From an uncultured Pseudobutyrivibrio sp. (GTDB lineage Bacteria; Bacillota; Clostridia; Lachnospirales; Lachnospiraceae): DNA of 44,116 bases. Shown piece by piece: positions 31,243 to 41,686 of the stretch. The notes beneath the pieces are model-generated. The model worked only from the letters and a program-made list of their open reading frames with translations. It searched no databases and had not been told where the DNA came from. How positions within the stretch are numbered: position 1 is the stretch's first letter; each line of letters starts with the position of its first letter. The translations under genes and the position numbers were made by a program. Where the stretch lies: NCBI GenBank assembly GCA_900546435.1, contig URCQ01000020.1, positions 1 through 44,116 of the forward strand, read 5' to 3'.

Positions 31243-34200
31243 TTGAATAAAAGTTTTCAGGAAGTATTTCCATCATTACAATTAGATAAAGATTTGATGC
31301 AGATGATGCAGGACTCAGTGATTCAGAAGGTAAGTACAAATCGGGACAGAAGTGCCATTCGTATTTACCTTCATTGTGCTTCCTTAGTTCCGAAACGACG
31401 TATCTGGAAAATGGAACAGCAAATCAAAAAACAGTGTTTTGCAAAGGAGAATGTCAGCATACATATTATAGAGTCCTTTTCTCTTTCATCGTTGTATACA
31501 CCGCAAAAGCTGTATGATATTTATAAAGATAGTATCTTAGAGGAAATCAATGCCTATAGTGCACTGTTGTTTGGCGTATTTAAAAAAGGTGATTTGGAGT
31601 TTACAGAGGATCATCTGCTTGTGACTTTAGAAGATACGGTTATTGCGCATGGATATGAAGAAGAGTTACATGATATTTTGGATAAAATATTTTGTGAACG
31701 TTGTGGACAAAATTTAATCATTCATTTTGCCTACAAAGAGCCGGTAGAAAGTAAATATCGTGAGAATTCACAGATTTTAATCGACAATCAGATCGCTGAG
31801 ATTACGAGACAAAATCGGATGCGGCAGCAGCAGAAGGAACTGTTAAATGCTGAGGAAAATGAGCAGGATCAGAGTGCAGGAAAAAGTGCAGCTGGTATCG
31901 GAAAAGATGGGGGAGCCGACAAAAAGGGCTTCCAAAAAGTTGGTGCCAGACGTGGTGGCTTTGCAGCGAAAAGATCCAGCAATCCAGATGTTATATATGG
32001 ACGAGAATTTGAAGATGAACCGATTCCAATTCAGGAAATCTCTGGTGAAATTGGAGAAGTTACCATACGTGGTCAGATTATCAGTTTTGATTCGAGAGAG
32101 ATACGAAACGAACGCACGATTTTGATGTTTGCGATCACTGATTTTACAGATACGATTGTCAGTAAAATCTTTGTCGCAAATGACCAGGTAGATGAAGTGT
32201 GTCAGGGAATAAAAAAAGGTGCTTTTATCAAATTAAAAGGAGCACCGATGATTGATAAATTTGATCATGACCTGACCATGAGTTCAGTGTTTGGTATTAT
32301 GCGTATTCCAGATTTTACGACATCGCGCAGTGATCATGCACCAGACAAACGTGTGGAACTGCATTGTCATACGAAGATGAGCGATATGGATGGTGTTTCA
32401 GATGTAAAGGATATTATCAAAAGAGCTGCAAGCTGGGGACATCAGGCAATTGCGATTACCGATCACGGGGCTGTGCAGGCTTTCCCGGAGGCAGATCATG
32501 CACTTCATGATTTGGATTCTGATTTTAAAGTTATTTATGGATGCGAGATTTATCTGGTTGATGATACAAAAGGGATTGTGACAGATTCTAAAAATCAGAG
32601 TCTGGATGGTACGTATGTGGTCTTTGATTTGGAGACCACTGGTTTTCATGCAAAAAAGAATAACATTATCGAAATCGGCGCTGTAAAAGTAGTGGATGGA
32701 AAGATTACGGAACGTTTTTCTGAATTTGTCAATCCGAAAGAACCGATTCCTTTTAGAATTACAGAACTGACCAGTATACATGATGAGGATGTGATTGGTG
32801 CAGAAGATATCACAAAAATTTTGCCTCGTTTTATGGATTTTTGTGAAGGTGCTGTTATGGTGGCTCATAATGCAGATTTTGATATGAGCTTTATCAAAGC
32901 CAATTGTGAACGTCTGGGACTGCCGTGTGATTTTACCTATGTAGATACGGTTGCGATGGCACGCTATTTATTGCCATCGTTGAGCAAATTCAAACTGGAT
33001 AATGTTGCAAAAGCAGTTGGGGTATCTTTGGAACATCATCATCGTGCGGTGGATGATGCGGGCTGTACAGCAGAAATTTATGTTAAGTTTCTGGAGATGC
33101 TAAAAGAACGAGGCTTTGAAACACTGGATGATGTTAACCAGGATGGTATGGCATCGGATGAAATGATACGAAAGATGCCATCTTACCATTGTATTGTGTT
33201 GGCAAAAAATGATATTGGCCGTATCAATCTATATCGTCTGGTGTCAATGTCACATCTACAGTATTATTATCGGCGACCAAAGATCCCAAAAAGTCAGTTG
33301 CAGAAATATAGAGAAGGTCTTATTATCGGCTCAGCATGTGAAGCAGGTGAATTGTATCGGGCAATCTTAAATAGCAGACCGGAAGAAGAGATTAGCCGAA
33401 TTGCGCAGTTCTACGACTATCTGGAAATTCAGCCGATTGGAAACAATGCATTTATGCTTCGAAAAGATGATGGTATTATTAAGTCAGAAGAAGATTTGCG
33501 CAATATCAACAGGCAGATTGTTGCACTGGGAGAAATTTTTCAAAAACCGGTGGTGGCAACGTGCGATGTGCATTTCTTAGATCCACAGGACGAAGTATAT
33601 CGACGGATTATTATGGCAGGCAAAGGATTTTCTGATGCAGATGATCAGGCACCACTGTTCTTGCGTACAACGGAAGAAATGCTGGAAGAATTTTCTTATC
33701 TGGGAAGCACAAAAGCCGAAGAGGTTGTTATTACAAATACCAATCTGGTCGCAGATATGTGTGAACCGATTGCACCGGTGCGTCCGGACAAGTGCCCACC
33801 GGTTATTGAAAATTCAGATGGTTTGCTGCGAAAAATCTGTTATGACAAAGCACATGCGGTCTATGGGGAACAGTTGCCACATGTTGTGGAAGAACGATTG
33901 GAACGTGAACTAAAATCCATTATTGGAAATGGTTATGCCGTGATGTATATCATCGCACAAAAACTGGTGTGGAAATCAAATGAAGATGGTTATCTGGTAG
34001 GATCACGTGGTTCTGTAGGATCTTCTTTTGCAGCAACGATGGCAGGTATTACGGAAGTAAATCCATTGAGTCCACATTATATTTGTGAATATTGTCATTT
34101 TGTTGATTTTGATTCGGAAGAGGTAAAGGCATTTTCCGGACGAGCCGGATGTGATATGCCGGATCGGAAATGTCCTGTCTGCGGAAAGGATTTGAAGAAA

Positions 34201-35706
34201 GAAGGATTTGATATTCCGTTTGAGACTTTCCTGGGATTTAAAGGAAATAAGGAACCGGATATTGATTTGAACTTTTCTGGAGATTATCAGAGTAAGGCTC
34301 ATAAATATACGGAAGTTATCTTTGGGGAAGGACAGACATTTAAGGCAGGAACCATTGGTACATTAGCAGATAAGACTGCATTTGGTTACATCAAGAATTA
34401 TTACGAAGAACGCGGTGTCCATAAAAGAAATTGTGAGATTGACCGTATTGTGCAGGGATGTGTGGGCGTACGAAGAACCACAGGGCAGCATCCGGGTGGT
34501 ATTATTGTACTTCCGGTGGGAGAAGATATTTTTTCCTTTACACCGGTACAACATCCGGCAAATGATATGACATCTGATATTATCACGACACATTTCGATT
34601 ACCATTCCATTGATGCCAATTTGTTGAAACTGGATATTCTGGGACACGATGATCCAACCATGATACGTATGCTTGAGGATCTGACCGGATTAAATGCGCA
34701 GGAGATACCACTGGATGATCAGACCGTAATGTCCCTGTTTAAAAATACGTCAGCACTTGGTGTAACGCCAGAAGAATTAAATGGTTGTCCGATGGGGACA
34801 CTTGGTATCCCTGAGTTTGGTACTGACTTTGCTATGGGAATGTTACGTGATGCAAAACCACAGGAATTTACAGATCTGATTCGAATTTCCGGACTTTCGC
34901 ATGGTACAGATGTATGGTTGGGCAATGCACAGACCCTGATTGAAAATGGAACAGCAACCATTTCAACCTGTATCTGTACGCGTGATGATATTATGACCTA
35001 TCTGATTCATATGGGATTAGATAGTGCGGAAGCTTTTGATATCATGGAAAAAACAAGAAAAGGTATTATAGCCAAAGGAAAGTGCAAGCAATGGCCGGAA
35101 TGGAAACAGGATATGTTAGACCATGGTGTTCCGGAATGGTATACCTGGTCCTGCGAAAAAATCAAGTATATGTTCCCAAAAGCGCATGCGGCAGCATACG
35201 TTATGATGGCATGGCGTATTGCTTATTGTAAGGTGTTTTATCCACTTGCCTATTATGCGGCATTTTTTAGTATTCGTGCGACTTCATTCAGTTATGAACT
35301 GATGTGTCAGGGAAAAGAAAAATTGGAATTTTATATTGCAGAATACAAGAAAAAGGATAAAATGTCAGCAAAGGAAGAAGGTACTCTGCGTGATATGCGT
35401 ATTGTGCAGGAAATGTATGCGCGTGGATTTGAGTTTTTGCCACTGGATCTGTATCGTTCGGATGCCAGATATTTTCAAATTGTAGATGGTAAGTTATTGC
35501 CACCGTTTAATTCGATTGATGGCATGGGAGATAAGGCGGCAGAATCACTTGCTATTGCGGCAAGTGGCGGCAAATTTTTGTCAAAAGACGATTTGCGAGA
35601 GCGTGGAAAGATTAGTAAATCAATCATTGAATTGTTATCAGATTTGGACATTATTTCTGATTTACCAGAGTCCAATCAGTTGTCATTTTTTGATTTTACA
35701 GCATAG
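31243..35706 (+). CDS. polC: DNA polymerase III alpha subunit, Gram-positive PolC type
   Basis: The 1487-residue replicase has the PolC order: N-terminal domains (1-230), OB fold (about 265-360), PHP domain beginning VELHCHTKMSD (near 368), an inserted 3'-5' exonuclease with FDLETTG (near 461), the rest of PHP, a zinc-binding CDMPDRKCPVCG segment (near 968), and the catalytic palm and fingers with PDIDLNFSG and later LKLDILGHDDPTM. Length is slightly above the usual 1430-1450. The start is TTG at 31243, with GGAG nine bases upstream; no in-frame ATG nearby fits better. PolC marks a Firmicutes-type genome. Confidence 0.97.
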   Translation: MNKSFQEVFPSLQLDKDLMQMMQDSVIQKVSTNRDRSAIRIYLHCASLVPKRRIWKMEQQIKKQCFAKENVSIHIIESFSLSSLYTPQKLYDIYKDSILEEINAYSALLFGVFKKGDLEFTEDHLLVTLEDTVIAHGYEEELHDILDKIFCERCGQNLIIHFAYKEPVESKYRENSQILIDNQIAEITRQNRMRQQQKELLNAEENEQDQSAGKSAAGIGKDGGADKKGFQKVGARRGGFAAKRSSNPDVIYGREFEDEPIPIQEISGEIGEVTIRGQIISFDSREIRNERTILMFAITDFTDTIVSKIFVANDQVDEVCQGIKKGAFIKLKGAPMIDKFDHDLTMSSVFGIMRIPDFTTSRSDHAPDKRVELHCHTKMSDMDGVSDVKDIIKRAASWGHQAIAITDHGAVQAFPEADHALHDLDSDFKVIYGCEIYLVDDTKGIVTDSKNQSLDGTYVVFDLETTGFHAKKNNIIEIGAVKVVDGKITERFSEFVNPKEPIPFRITELTSIHDEDVIGAEDITKILPRFMDFCEGAVMVAHNADFDMSFIKANCERLGLPCDFTYVDTVAMARYLLPSLSKFKLDNVAKAVGVSLEHHHRAVDDAGCTAEIYVKFLEMLKERGFETLDDVNQDGMASDEMIRKMPSYHCIVLAKNDIGRINLYRLVSMSHLQYYYRRPKIPKSQLQKYREGLIIGSACEAGELYRAILNSRPEEEISRIAQFYDYLEIQPIGNNAFMLRKDDGIIKSEEDLRNINRQIVALGEIFQKPVVATCDVHFLDPQDEVYRRIIMAGKGFSDADDQAPLFLRTTEEMLEEFSYLGSTKAEEVVITNTNLVADMCEPIAPVRPDKCPPVIENSDGLLRKICYDKAHAVYGEQLPHVVEERLERELKSIIGNGYAVMYIIAQKLVWKSNEDGYLVGSRGSVGSSFAATMAGITEVNPLSPHYICEYCHFVDFDSEEVKAFSGRAGCDMPDRKCPVCGKDLKKEGFDIPFETFLGFKGNKEPDIDLNFSGDYQSKAHKYTEVIFGEGQTFKAGTIGTLADKTAFGYIKNYYEERGVHKRNCEIDRIVQGCVGVRRTTGQHPGGIIVLPVGEDIFSFTPVQHPANDMTSDIITTHFDYHSIDANLLKLDILGHDDPTMIRMLEDLTGLNAQEIPLDDQTVMSLFKNTSALGVTPEELNGCPMGTLGIPEFGTDFAMGMLRDAKPQEFTDLIRISGLSHGTDVWLGNAQTLIENGTATISTCICTRDDIMTYLIHMGLDSAEAFDIMEKTRKGIIAKGKCKQWPEWKQDMLDHGVPEWYTWSCEKIKYMFPKAHAAAYVMMAWRIAYCKVFYPLAYYAAFFSIRATSFSYELMCQGKEKLEFYIAEYKKKDKMSAKEEGTLRDMRIVQEMYARGFEFLPLDLYRSDARYFQIVDGKLLPPFNSIDGMGDKAAESLAIAASGGKFLSKDDLRERGKISKSIIELLSDLDIISDLPESNQLSFFDFTA

Positions 35707-35736
35707 GCACATAAAGGAAAACGAGAGAGGTAATAC

Positions 35737-36891
35737 ATGAAAGATTTAAGCGAAATCCGATGTGATATTGATGCAATTGATCGTCAGATCGTATCATTAT
35801 ACGAACAAAGAATGGGGCTCGCTGCAGAAGTGGCAGAGTATAAGATTGCAAATCATAAAAATGTTTATGATAAGGCGAGGGAAGATGAAAAATTAAAAAC
35901 TCTGGCGCAACTGGTACCGGATGAGTTTTTAAAACAGGGCGTTGTGGAATTGTTTGAACAGATTATGTCAACAAGCCGGAAAAAACAGTACCAGATGTTG
36001 GCAGAATGCGGACAATTGGAACCACTTGAATTTCGTGAGCTTGAAAAAATAGATATTCGGAATAAGCGAATTGTATTTCAAGGCGTGGAAGGTGCATACG
36101 CGCAGAGGGCAATGAAACAATTCTTTGGAGAGAATTGTCAGGGAGAAGCTGTTGTAACATGGCGTGATGCGATGGAAGCCATTCAAAGTGGCAAGGTAGA
36201 CTATGCTGTTCTTCCTATTGAGAATTCATCTGCCGGAATTGTGGCAGAAAATTATGATTTGTTAATGGAATATGATGTTACGATTGTAGGAGAACAAATT
36301 ATAAAAATTGATCATGCACTTTTAGGTGTTCCTGGTGCAAGAATAGAAGATATTACAGAAGTGTATTCTCATCCACAGGCTTTGATGCAATGTGCAGAAT
36401 ATCTGGACAAACATCCAAAAATGGAGCGAAAAGCTTTGAAAAACACAGCTGTTGCAGCGCAAAAAGTAAAAACAGACGGGCTTTGCAGTCAGGCTGCGAT
36501 TGCCGGTGTACACAATGCAAACATCTATGGACTGACTGTTTTAGATGAGTGCATACAGGATAATAAAGAAAATGAGACACGTTTTATCGTTGTTGCAAAA
36601 GAGAAAACATATCTTAAAACAGCGGATAAAGTCAGCTTGTGTTTTGCATTGCCGGATGATGAAGCAGGTGCCTTGTATCGCATTATGTCACATTTTATTT
36701 TTAATGGAATTAATTTGACACGCATTGAATCGAGACCAAGCAAGGGAGGAACCTGGGGATACCAGTTCTTTATTGATTTTGTGGGCAATCTGAAACAGGA
36801 ATCGGTTGTGAACGCATTACGTGGACTAAAAGAAGAAACATCTTCATTTAAAATTCTTGGTAATTATCAGGCGTGTAACAGGCAGCGTTAG
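35737..36891 (+). CDS. pheA: Bifunctional chorismate mutase/prephenate dehydratase
   Basis: The 384-residue enzyme makes phenylpyruvate for phenylalanine. Domains in order are an AroQ-type chorismate mutase (1-90; RCDIDAIDRQIVSLYEQR), prephenate dehydratase (about 110-288; PIENSSAG and ETRFIVV, with the catalytic Thr-Arg-Phe at 281-283) and a C-terminal ACT domain (about 298-375) whose ESRPSKGG senses phenylalanine. Feedback inhibition is therefore expected. It starts 30 bases after polC, with GAGAGG before the ATG. Confidence 0.95.
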   Translation: MKDLSEIRCDIDAIDRQIVSLYEQRMGLAAEVAEYKIANHKNVYDKAREDEKLKTLAQLVPDEFLKQGVVELFEQIMSTSRKKQYQMLAECGQLEPLEFRELEKIDIRNKRIVFQGVEGAYAQRAMKQFFGENCQGEAVVTWRDAMEAIQSGKVDYAVLPIENSSAGIVAENYDLLMEYDVTIVGEQIIKIDHALLGVPGARIEDITEVYSHPQALMQCAEYLDKHPKMERKALKNTAVAAQKVKTDGLCSQAAIAGVHNANIYGLTVLDECIQDNKENETRFIVVAKEKTYLKTADKVSLCFALPDDEAGALYRIMSHFIFNGINLTRIESRPSKGGTWGYQFFIDFVGNLKQESVVNALRGLKEETSSFKILGNYQACNRQR

Positions 36892-36972
36892 GTTTATTCG
36901 ATTTTTAACAAAGATAATTCCAGATTTTTACATAGAACATGTAAATTAGGAGTCATGTAAAGGAGGACAGTC

Positions 36973-38499
36973 ATGAAGTTATATGCATCAATTTATATAG
37001 GATCATATGAAATGATTTTGAAAGTATTTCAAATTACACAAAAGAAACGTTTGAAAGAATTAGACTGTCTACGTACGCCAATTGATACGGCACAGGATGT
37101 TTATGTTGCAAAAAAATTGCGAAAAGAAACGGTTGACCGTATTTGCAACGTGCTTGAGGATTTAAAACGTACAATTGCAATGTATCAGATACAGGACTAT
37201 CAGATTTATGCTGGCTCTACATTTACAGCAGCGGCGAATCGTTTGTTTGTGACAGAACAGATAAAGCTACGGACGGGAATGAAAGTGTTGACGCTCAGTA
37301 ATTCAGAACATCGCTTTATGAGTTATCGTGCAGTGGCATCGCAGGATAATTTTGATGCCATGGTGGCAGAAAGTGCGGCGATAGTTGATATTGGTGGTTC
37401 CAGTCTGCAAATCACACTTTTTTCACAAGGAAAAGTAAAGACAACGCAGCATATTATGTTAGGAGCGGTTGTCATGAGTGAGAATATGAAGCGATTGTCT
37501 TATATGACAAATCACAAAGAACAGATTGCACAGATGATGTATAAGGAACTGGATGCATTTGTGACAATGCATATGCAGGATGTAAAACTAAAATATCTTA
37601 TTATTTTAGGCGATCATGTATCAACCCTGATGGAACATTCCGCACATGATGCGACAAGAGAACCGATTAAAATGGAGCACTATCTGGAACTTTTAGAACA
37701 AATGCGTGGTAAGACATTGCAAAGTATTATACGTGAATTTGATGTCTTAAATGATCACCAGGAATTGATTGAACCTTTTTTGATGTTACATCATGCAATT
37801 GCAGAAAAACTTCCGGCAAAATATGTTTTTGTGCCTGGGGTATCTGTCAATGATGGCATAGCTTATCATTACTTTGCACAAAAGAACAATCTTAAAGTTG
37901 CGCATGATTTTGATCAGGATATTGTTTCGGCAGCGTGGTCCATTGCAAAACGCTATGGTAGTTATCAGCCGCATTTAAAGGCACTGGATCGAATTTCAAC
38001 ACAGATTTTTGATGTGACAAAAAAATATCATGGGCTTGACAAGCGGTATCGGCTTTTGATGCGTCTGATTGCGATATTGCACGACTGTGGAAAATATATC
38101 AGTATTTCGGATGCGTCAGAGTGTTCTTATATTATTATTATGTCATCTGAGATATTAGGACTTACACATAAAGAACGTGAAATGGTTGCGACCGTTGTCT
38201 CCTTGAATCGTAAACCTTTGGAGAACTACGATAGTATGGCAGATCGTTTTAGTGTGGATGAATATATGACAATCGTAAAAATGTTAGCTATTTTAAAAGT
38301 AGCAAATGCATTAGATCGAAGTCACAGACAGAAGTTTAAAAATGTTAAGATGTCCGTGAGAGGAACAAGACTTCATATTACGATGGAGGCAACAGATTCT
38401 ATTGCATTAGAGAAAGGTATGTTTGAGGAAAAGGCCGATTTCTTTGAAAGTATTTTTACCATTCGACCGGTTTTGCGCGAACTTCGTGTATGTGAATAG
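36973..38499 (+). CDS. ppx: Ppx/GppA-type exopolyphosphatase with HD-like C-terminal domain
   Basis: The 508-residue protein has an ASKHA-fold phosphatase part (1-300; VDIGGSSLQITLF near 136 is the phosphate-binding loop) and a C-terminal helical HD-type domain (about 310-490; LHDCGKYI near 373). It should release phosphate from polyphosphate or hydrolyse pppGpp. It lies 11 bases before ppk1, so synthesis and breakdown of polyphosphate are encoded together. AAAGGAGG precedes the start. Confidence 0.9.
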   Translation: MKLYASIYIGSYEMILKVFQITQKKRLKELDCLRTPIDTAQDVYVAKKLRKETVDRICNVLEDLKRTIAMYQIQDYQIYAGSTFTAAANRLFVTEQIKLRTGMKVLTLSNSEHRFMSYRAVASQDNFDAMVAESAAIVDIGGSSLQITLFSQGKVKTTQHIMLGAVVMSENMKRLSYMTNHKEQIAQMMYKELDAFVTMHMQDVKLKYLIILGDHVSTLMEHSAHDATREPIKMEHYLELLEQMRGKTLQSIIREFDVLNDHQELIEPFLMLHHAIAEKLPAKYVFVPGVSVNDGIAYHYFAQKNNLKVAHDFDQDIVSAAWSIAKRYGSYQPHLKALDRISTQIFDVTKKYHGLDKRYRLLMRLIAILHDCGKYISISDASECSYIIIMSSEILGLTHKEREMVATVVSLNRKPLENYDSMADRFSVDEYMTIVKMLAILKVANALDRSHRQKFKNVKMSVRGTRLHITMEATDSIALEKGMFEEKADFFESIFTIRPVLRELRVCE

Positions 38500-38510
38500 G
38501 AGATGATGAA

Positions 38511-40679
38511 ATGAGCAAGGCAGAAGGCTTTCGTAAGCCACAATATTACGATAACAGAGAATTGAGTTGGCTCAAGTTTGAACAACGTGTCTTAAATGAA
38601 GCGAAAGATAAGAATATTCCGATTTTAGATCGTCTAAAATTTGTTAGTATTACATCGTCAAATCTGGATGAATTTTTTATGGTGCGCGTTGCATCTTTAA
38701 AAGACATGGAACATGCTAATTACACCAAAAAAGATATTGCGGGAATGAATCCAAGTCAGCAACTGGAAGCGATTGGCAAAGAAGTGCACGCATTGGTGGA
38801 AAAACAATATAACACATATAATCGTTCCCTGATGCCGTTGTTAAAGAAAAAAGGCATTCAAATTGTAGAAGCCTATGAAGAGCTGAATGAAAAACAGCGT
38901 GCGTACGTTGATAAATATTTTATGGAACATATTTATCCGGTGCTTACACCGATGGCGGTGGATGCATCCCGTCCGTTTCCACTGGTACGAAATAAATCTT
39001 TGAATATTGCTGCGCTGATCAAATCAAAGAATCCGGACTCTAAATTGCAACAGGGAAGTAAACAGGAATTGGAATTTGCAACAGTGCAGGTGCCATCCGT
39101 ATTGCAAAGACTTGTACAAATTCCTGGTGATAATAAGCGATATACCTTTATATTATTAGAACAGATTATAGAAAAAAATATGGCGCAGTTATTCCTTCAT
39201 TATGATGTGGTCTGTGCTTATCCATACCGTATTATGAGAAATGCAGATTTGTCTTTTGATGAGGATGAAGCGTCAGATTTATTAAAAGAAATCCAGAAAC
39301 AGCTTGTAAAGAGACAATGGGGAGAAGTGATTCGTCTGGAAATTGAGCATAAGGCGGATGAGCGTCTGCTTGGTATTTTGGAAGAAAAATTAGAAGTAAG
39401 TACCAAGGATGTCTATGAAATTGCAGGTCCATTAGATCTTACATTCCTTATGAAGATGTATGGTTTGGAAGGTTGTGATGACTTGCGTGAAAAACCGTTT
39501 GTTCCACAGAGAAATCCACGTATTGTTGCCGGAGAAAATATATTTGATGAAATCAAAAAAGGTGATATTTTCCTGACCCACCCATATGAAACGTTTGACC
39601 CGGTTGTAGACTTTATTAAACAGGCAGCAGTGGATCCGGATGTGCTTGCTATCAAACAGACATTGTATCGCGTCAGTGGAAATTCACCAATTATTGCTGC
39701 GCTGGCAAAGGCAGCAGAAAATGGAAAACAGGTAACGGTGCTTGTAGAATTAAAAGCCCGTTTTGATGAAGAGAATAATATTGTCTGGGCACAAAAATTG
39801 GAAAAAGCAGGCTGTCATGTCATTTATGGATTGGTTGGCCTGAAAACGCACTGCAAAATTGCACTTGTTGTTCGTCGTGAAGAGGATGCTATTGTGCGTT
39901 ACGTACATCTTGGAACAGGAAATTATAATGATTCTACAGCAAAGCTATATACGGATTGTGGGATTTTTACCTGTAATGAAAGCTATGGCGAAGATGCTAC
40001 CGCAGTATTTAATATGTTATCGGGGTATTCAGAGCCGGCGCGGTGGAATAAACTGATTGTTGCACCGATTTGGCTGCGAGATCGTTTTATCGCTTTGATT
40101 GAACGTGAGACAGAGCATGCAAGAGAAGGAAAAAAGGCATATATTGTTGCTAAGATGAATTCTTTGTGCGATCGTCAGATTATTGAAAAATTATATGAAG
40201 CCTCCACAGCAGGCGTAGAAATTTTCCTTATCATCCGAGGTATCTGTTGTTTGCGCATAGGTATTCCCGGTGTTAGTGAACATATTCATGTTATATCGAT
40301 TGTAGGTACGTTTTTGGAGCATAGTCGTATTTTTTACTTCTATAACAATGGACAAGAAGATTTGTATATGGGAAGTGCTGACTGGATGCCAAGAAATCTG
40401 GATCGTCGTGTGGAAATTGTTTTTCCAGTGGAGGATGATACGATTAAGTTACGTGTTAAACATATTTTAGATGTATTGCTTCGTGATAATGTAAAAGCCT
40501 ATGTTATGAATGCGGATGGCAGTTATGCGCACATGAGTCGTAGAGGAAAAACGGCAGTCGGTGCACAAAAGACATTTTGTCAGGAGGCAATAAAAGTCGC
40601 AAAGGAAGAAGATGTTGTCTGGAAAGGGAGAAGATTTGTTCCAATCTGGGCAGTTGATGAGGAGAACCAGGATGCCTAA
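38511..40679 (+). CDS. ppk1: Polyphosphate kinase 1
   Basis: The 722-residue enzyme makes polyphosphate from ATP. It has the N domain (NRELSWLKFEQRVL near 18), head domain, and two phospholipase-D-like C domains: FDEENNIVWAQKLEKAG, then LKTHCKIALVVR with the His that carries phosphate, and VHLGTGNYND. Length is normal. Its last codons overlap the start of a HAD phosphatase gene. Confidence 0.96.
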   Translation: MSKAEGFRKPQYYDNRELSWLKFEQRVLNEAKDKNIPILDRLKFVSITSSNLDEFFMVRVASLKDMEHANYTKKDIAGMNPSQQLEAIGKEVHALVEKQYNTYNRSLMPLLKKKGIQIVEAYEELNEKQRAYVDKYFMEHIYPVLTPMAVDASRPFPLVRNKSLNIAALIKSKNPDSKLQQGSKQELEFATVQVPSVLQRLVQIPGDNKRYTFILLEQIIEKNMAQLFLHYDVVCAYPYRIMRNADLSFDEDEASDLLKEIQKQLVKRQWGEVIRLEIEHKADERLLGILEEKLEVSTKDVYEIAGPLDLTFLMKMYGLEGCDDLREKPFVPQRNPRIVAGENIFDEIKKGDIFLTHPYETFDPVVDFIKQAAVDPDVLAIKQTLYRVSGNSPIIAALAKAAENGKQVTVLVELKARFDEENNIVWAQKLEKAGCHVIYGLVGLKTHCKIALVVRREEDAIVRYVHLGTGNYNDSTAKLYTDCGIFTCNESYGEDATAVFNMLSGYSEPARWNKLIVAPIWLRDRFIALIERETEHAREGKKAYIVAKMNSLCDRQIIEKLYEASTAGVEIFLIIRGICCLRIGIPGVSEHIHVISIVGTFLEHSRIFYFYNNGQEDLYMGSADWMPRNLDRRVEIVFPVEDDTIKLRVKHILDVLLRDNVKAYVMNADGSYAHMSRRGKTAVGAQKTFCQEAIKVAKEEDVVWKGRRFVPIWAVDEENQDA

Positions 40680-41487
40680 ATTGTTATGCTTGGATTTTGA
40701 TGATACACTGCTTTGTTCAGATAAGACAGTAAGTGAAGAAAACCAGAGCGTCTTACGACAAGTGTTAGAGGCGGGACATTATATTGCATTTACAACAGGA
40801 AGACCGCTGCGAGGGGCAAAAAAACTTTTTGCAAAAACGCATTTGCCAAAAGAACACTGTTATTTGCTTTGTTATCAGGGGGGATTTTGTTATGATCTTG
40901 CAGGGGAACGTTGTTTAAAGTCAACCTTTATGGACAAAGAAGCATTGCAGCGTTTACTGCATACGATACAAGAAATGGGTTTGTACTTTCAAGCATTTTA
41001 TGATGATGGATTTTGTTGCCTGATAGAAAATGAAATCACAAAAAAGTATTATGCTATGGGGCAGGAACCATATATTGTTTTACAGAATGCAAAAGAAATA
41101 GACGCATATAAGATTTATAAAGTGATGGTCATTGACTATGAAAACCGCGCAGCGCTAGAACGACTTCGTGACGCTGTTGCGGATGAACAGTTTCCATTTG
41201 ATTCTTTCTTTTCGAGTCCCTGGTTTTATGAATTTTGTCCGAAAGGACAGAATAAAGGAGCCGGTATTACGTGGCTGGCAAAATATCTAGATATTGCAAT
41301 GAAAGATACGATTGCTGTGGGAGATGAGGAGAATGATGTGTCTATGATAGAAGCGGCAGGTATTGGTGTTGCTATGTGCAATGCGAGAAAAGAGATACAG
41401 GATCATGCAGATTTTGTGACAACACGTGATCATAACCATAGCGGCGTAGCTGAAGCAGCCCAAAAATATATTTTAGAAGCTAAATAA
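40672..41487 (+). CDS. HAD-superfamily hydrolase, Cof type
   Basis: I chose the ATG at 40672 because it is followed at once by the HAD motif I, LDFDDTLL (nucleophile Asp8, acid Asp10), and GAGGAG lies upstream; the reading frame runs further upstream inside ppk1 but without family features. The 271-residue protein has motif II (FTTGRP), a C2-type cap, a Lys after FCPKGQNKG, and motif IV GDEENDVSMIEAAG. Such enzymes dephosphorylate sugar phosphates or cofactors; the substrate is unknown. The eight-base overlap with ppk1 suggests a link to phosphate metabolism. Confidence 0.9.
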   Translation: MPKLLCLDFDDTLLCSDKTVSEENQSVLRQVLEAGHYIAFTTGRPLRGAKKLFAKTHLPKEHCYLLCYQGGFCYDLAGERCLKSTFMDKEALQRLLHTIQEMGLYFQAFYDDGFCCLIENEITKKYYAMGQEPYIVLQNAKEIDAYKIYKVMVIDYENRAALERLRDAVADEQFPFDSFFSSPWFYEFCPKGQNKGAGITWLAKYLDIAMKDTIAVGDEENDVSMIEAAGIGVAMCNARKEIQDHADFVTTRDHNHSGVAEAAQKYILEAK

Positions 41488-41505
41488 AATTATATAGAAA
41501 AGGTA

Positions 41506-41534
41506 TTGACGCTGCGCGATAATTATGATAAAGT
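41506..41534 (+). promoter_or_regulatory. Promoter of the infC-rpmI-rplT operon
   Basis: TTGACG (41506-41511) and TAAAGT (41529-41534) are 17 bases apart. The -35 is near consensus and the -10 fits four of six bases. Transcription would begin near 41541 and give an untranslated leader of about 145 bases that contains the attenuator. Confidence 0.7.
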
Positions 41535-41540
41535 ATCATC

Positions 41541-41664
41541 GTTGTGAAAACAAAGTAGAGTATCCACTCTCACCTGAGCACAATGGTGACTCAGTGTTTA
41601 TATTCCGACTTTTTGAAGTGTTGTGAGTTTGATTGTGGATAGTCTGTCTATCCACTTTTTTTAT
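41541..41664 (+). ncRNA. infC operon leader with attenuator (probably L20-responsive)
   Basis: The leader can fold in two exclusive ways. GTGGATAG (41635-41642) pairs with CTATCCAC (41648-41655) and is followed by seven T, a full intrinsic terminator. The same GTGGATA can instead pair with an earlier TATCCAC (41561-41567), which would break the terminator. Between them CTGAG (41574-41578) can pair with CTCAG (41590-41594), and CACC (41571-41574) with GGTG (41585-41588). Position and layout match the L20 leader of Firmicutes, in which excess ribosomal protein L20 favours termination. The ligand is inferred from the family. Confidence 0.75.
41635..41662 (+). terminator. Attenuator terminator in the infC leader
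   Basis: An eight-base-pair perfect stem with a five-base loop is followed by TTTTTTT. It lies 25 bases before the infC start codon and has a competing partner upstream at 41561-41567. Confidence 0.85.
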
Positions 41665-41686
41665 TTTTATCTGGAGGTATAAGACC

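Noticed and set aside
36927..36961. Possible Pho box before ppx, because of repeated TTTACA/TGTAAA elements.
   Set aside because: Spacing and orientation do not match the tandem TTAACA-type repeats at 11-base intervals known for PhoP boxes.
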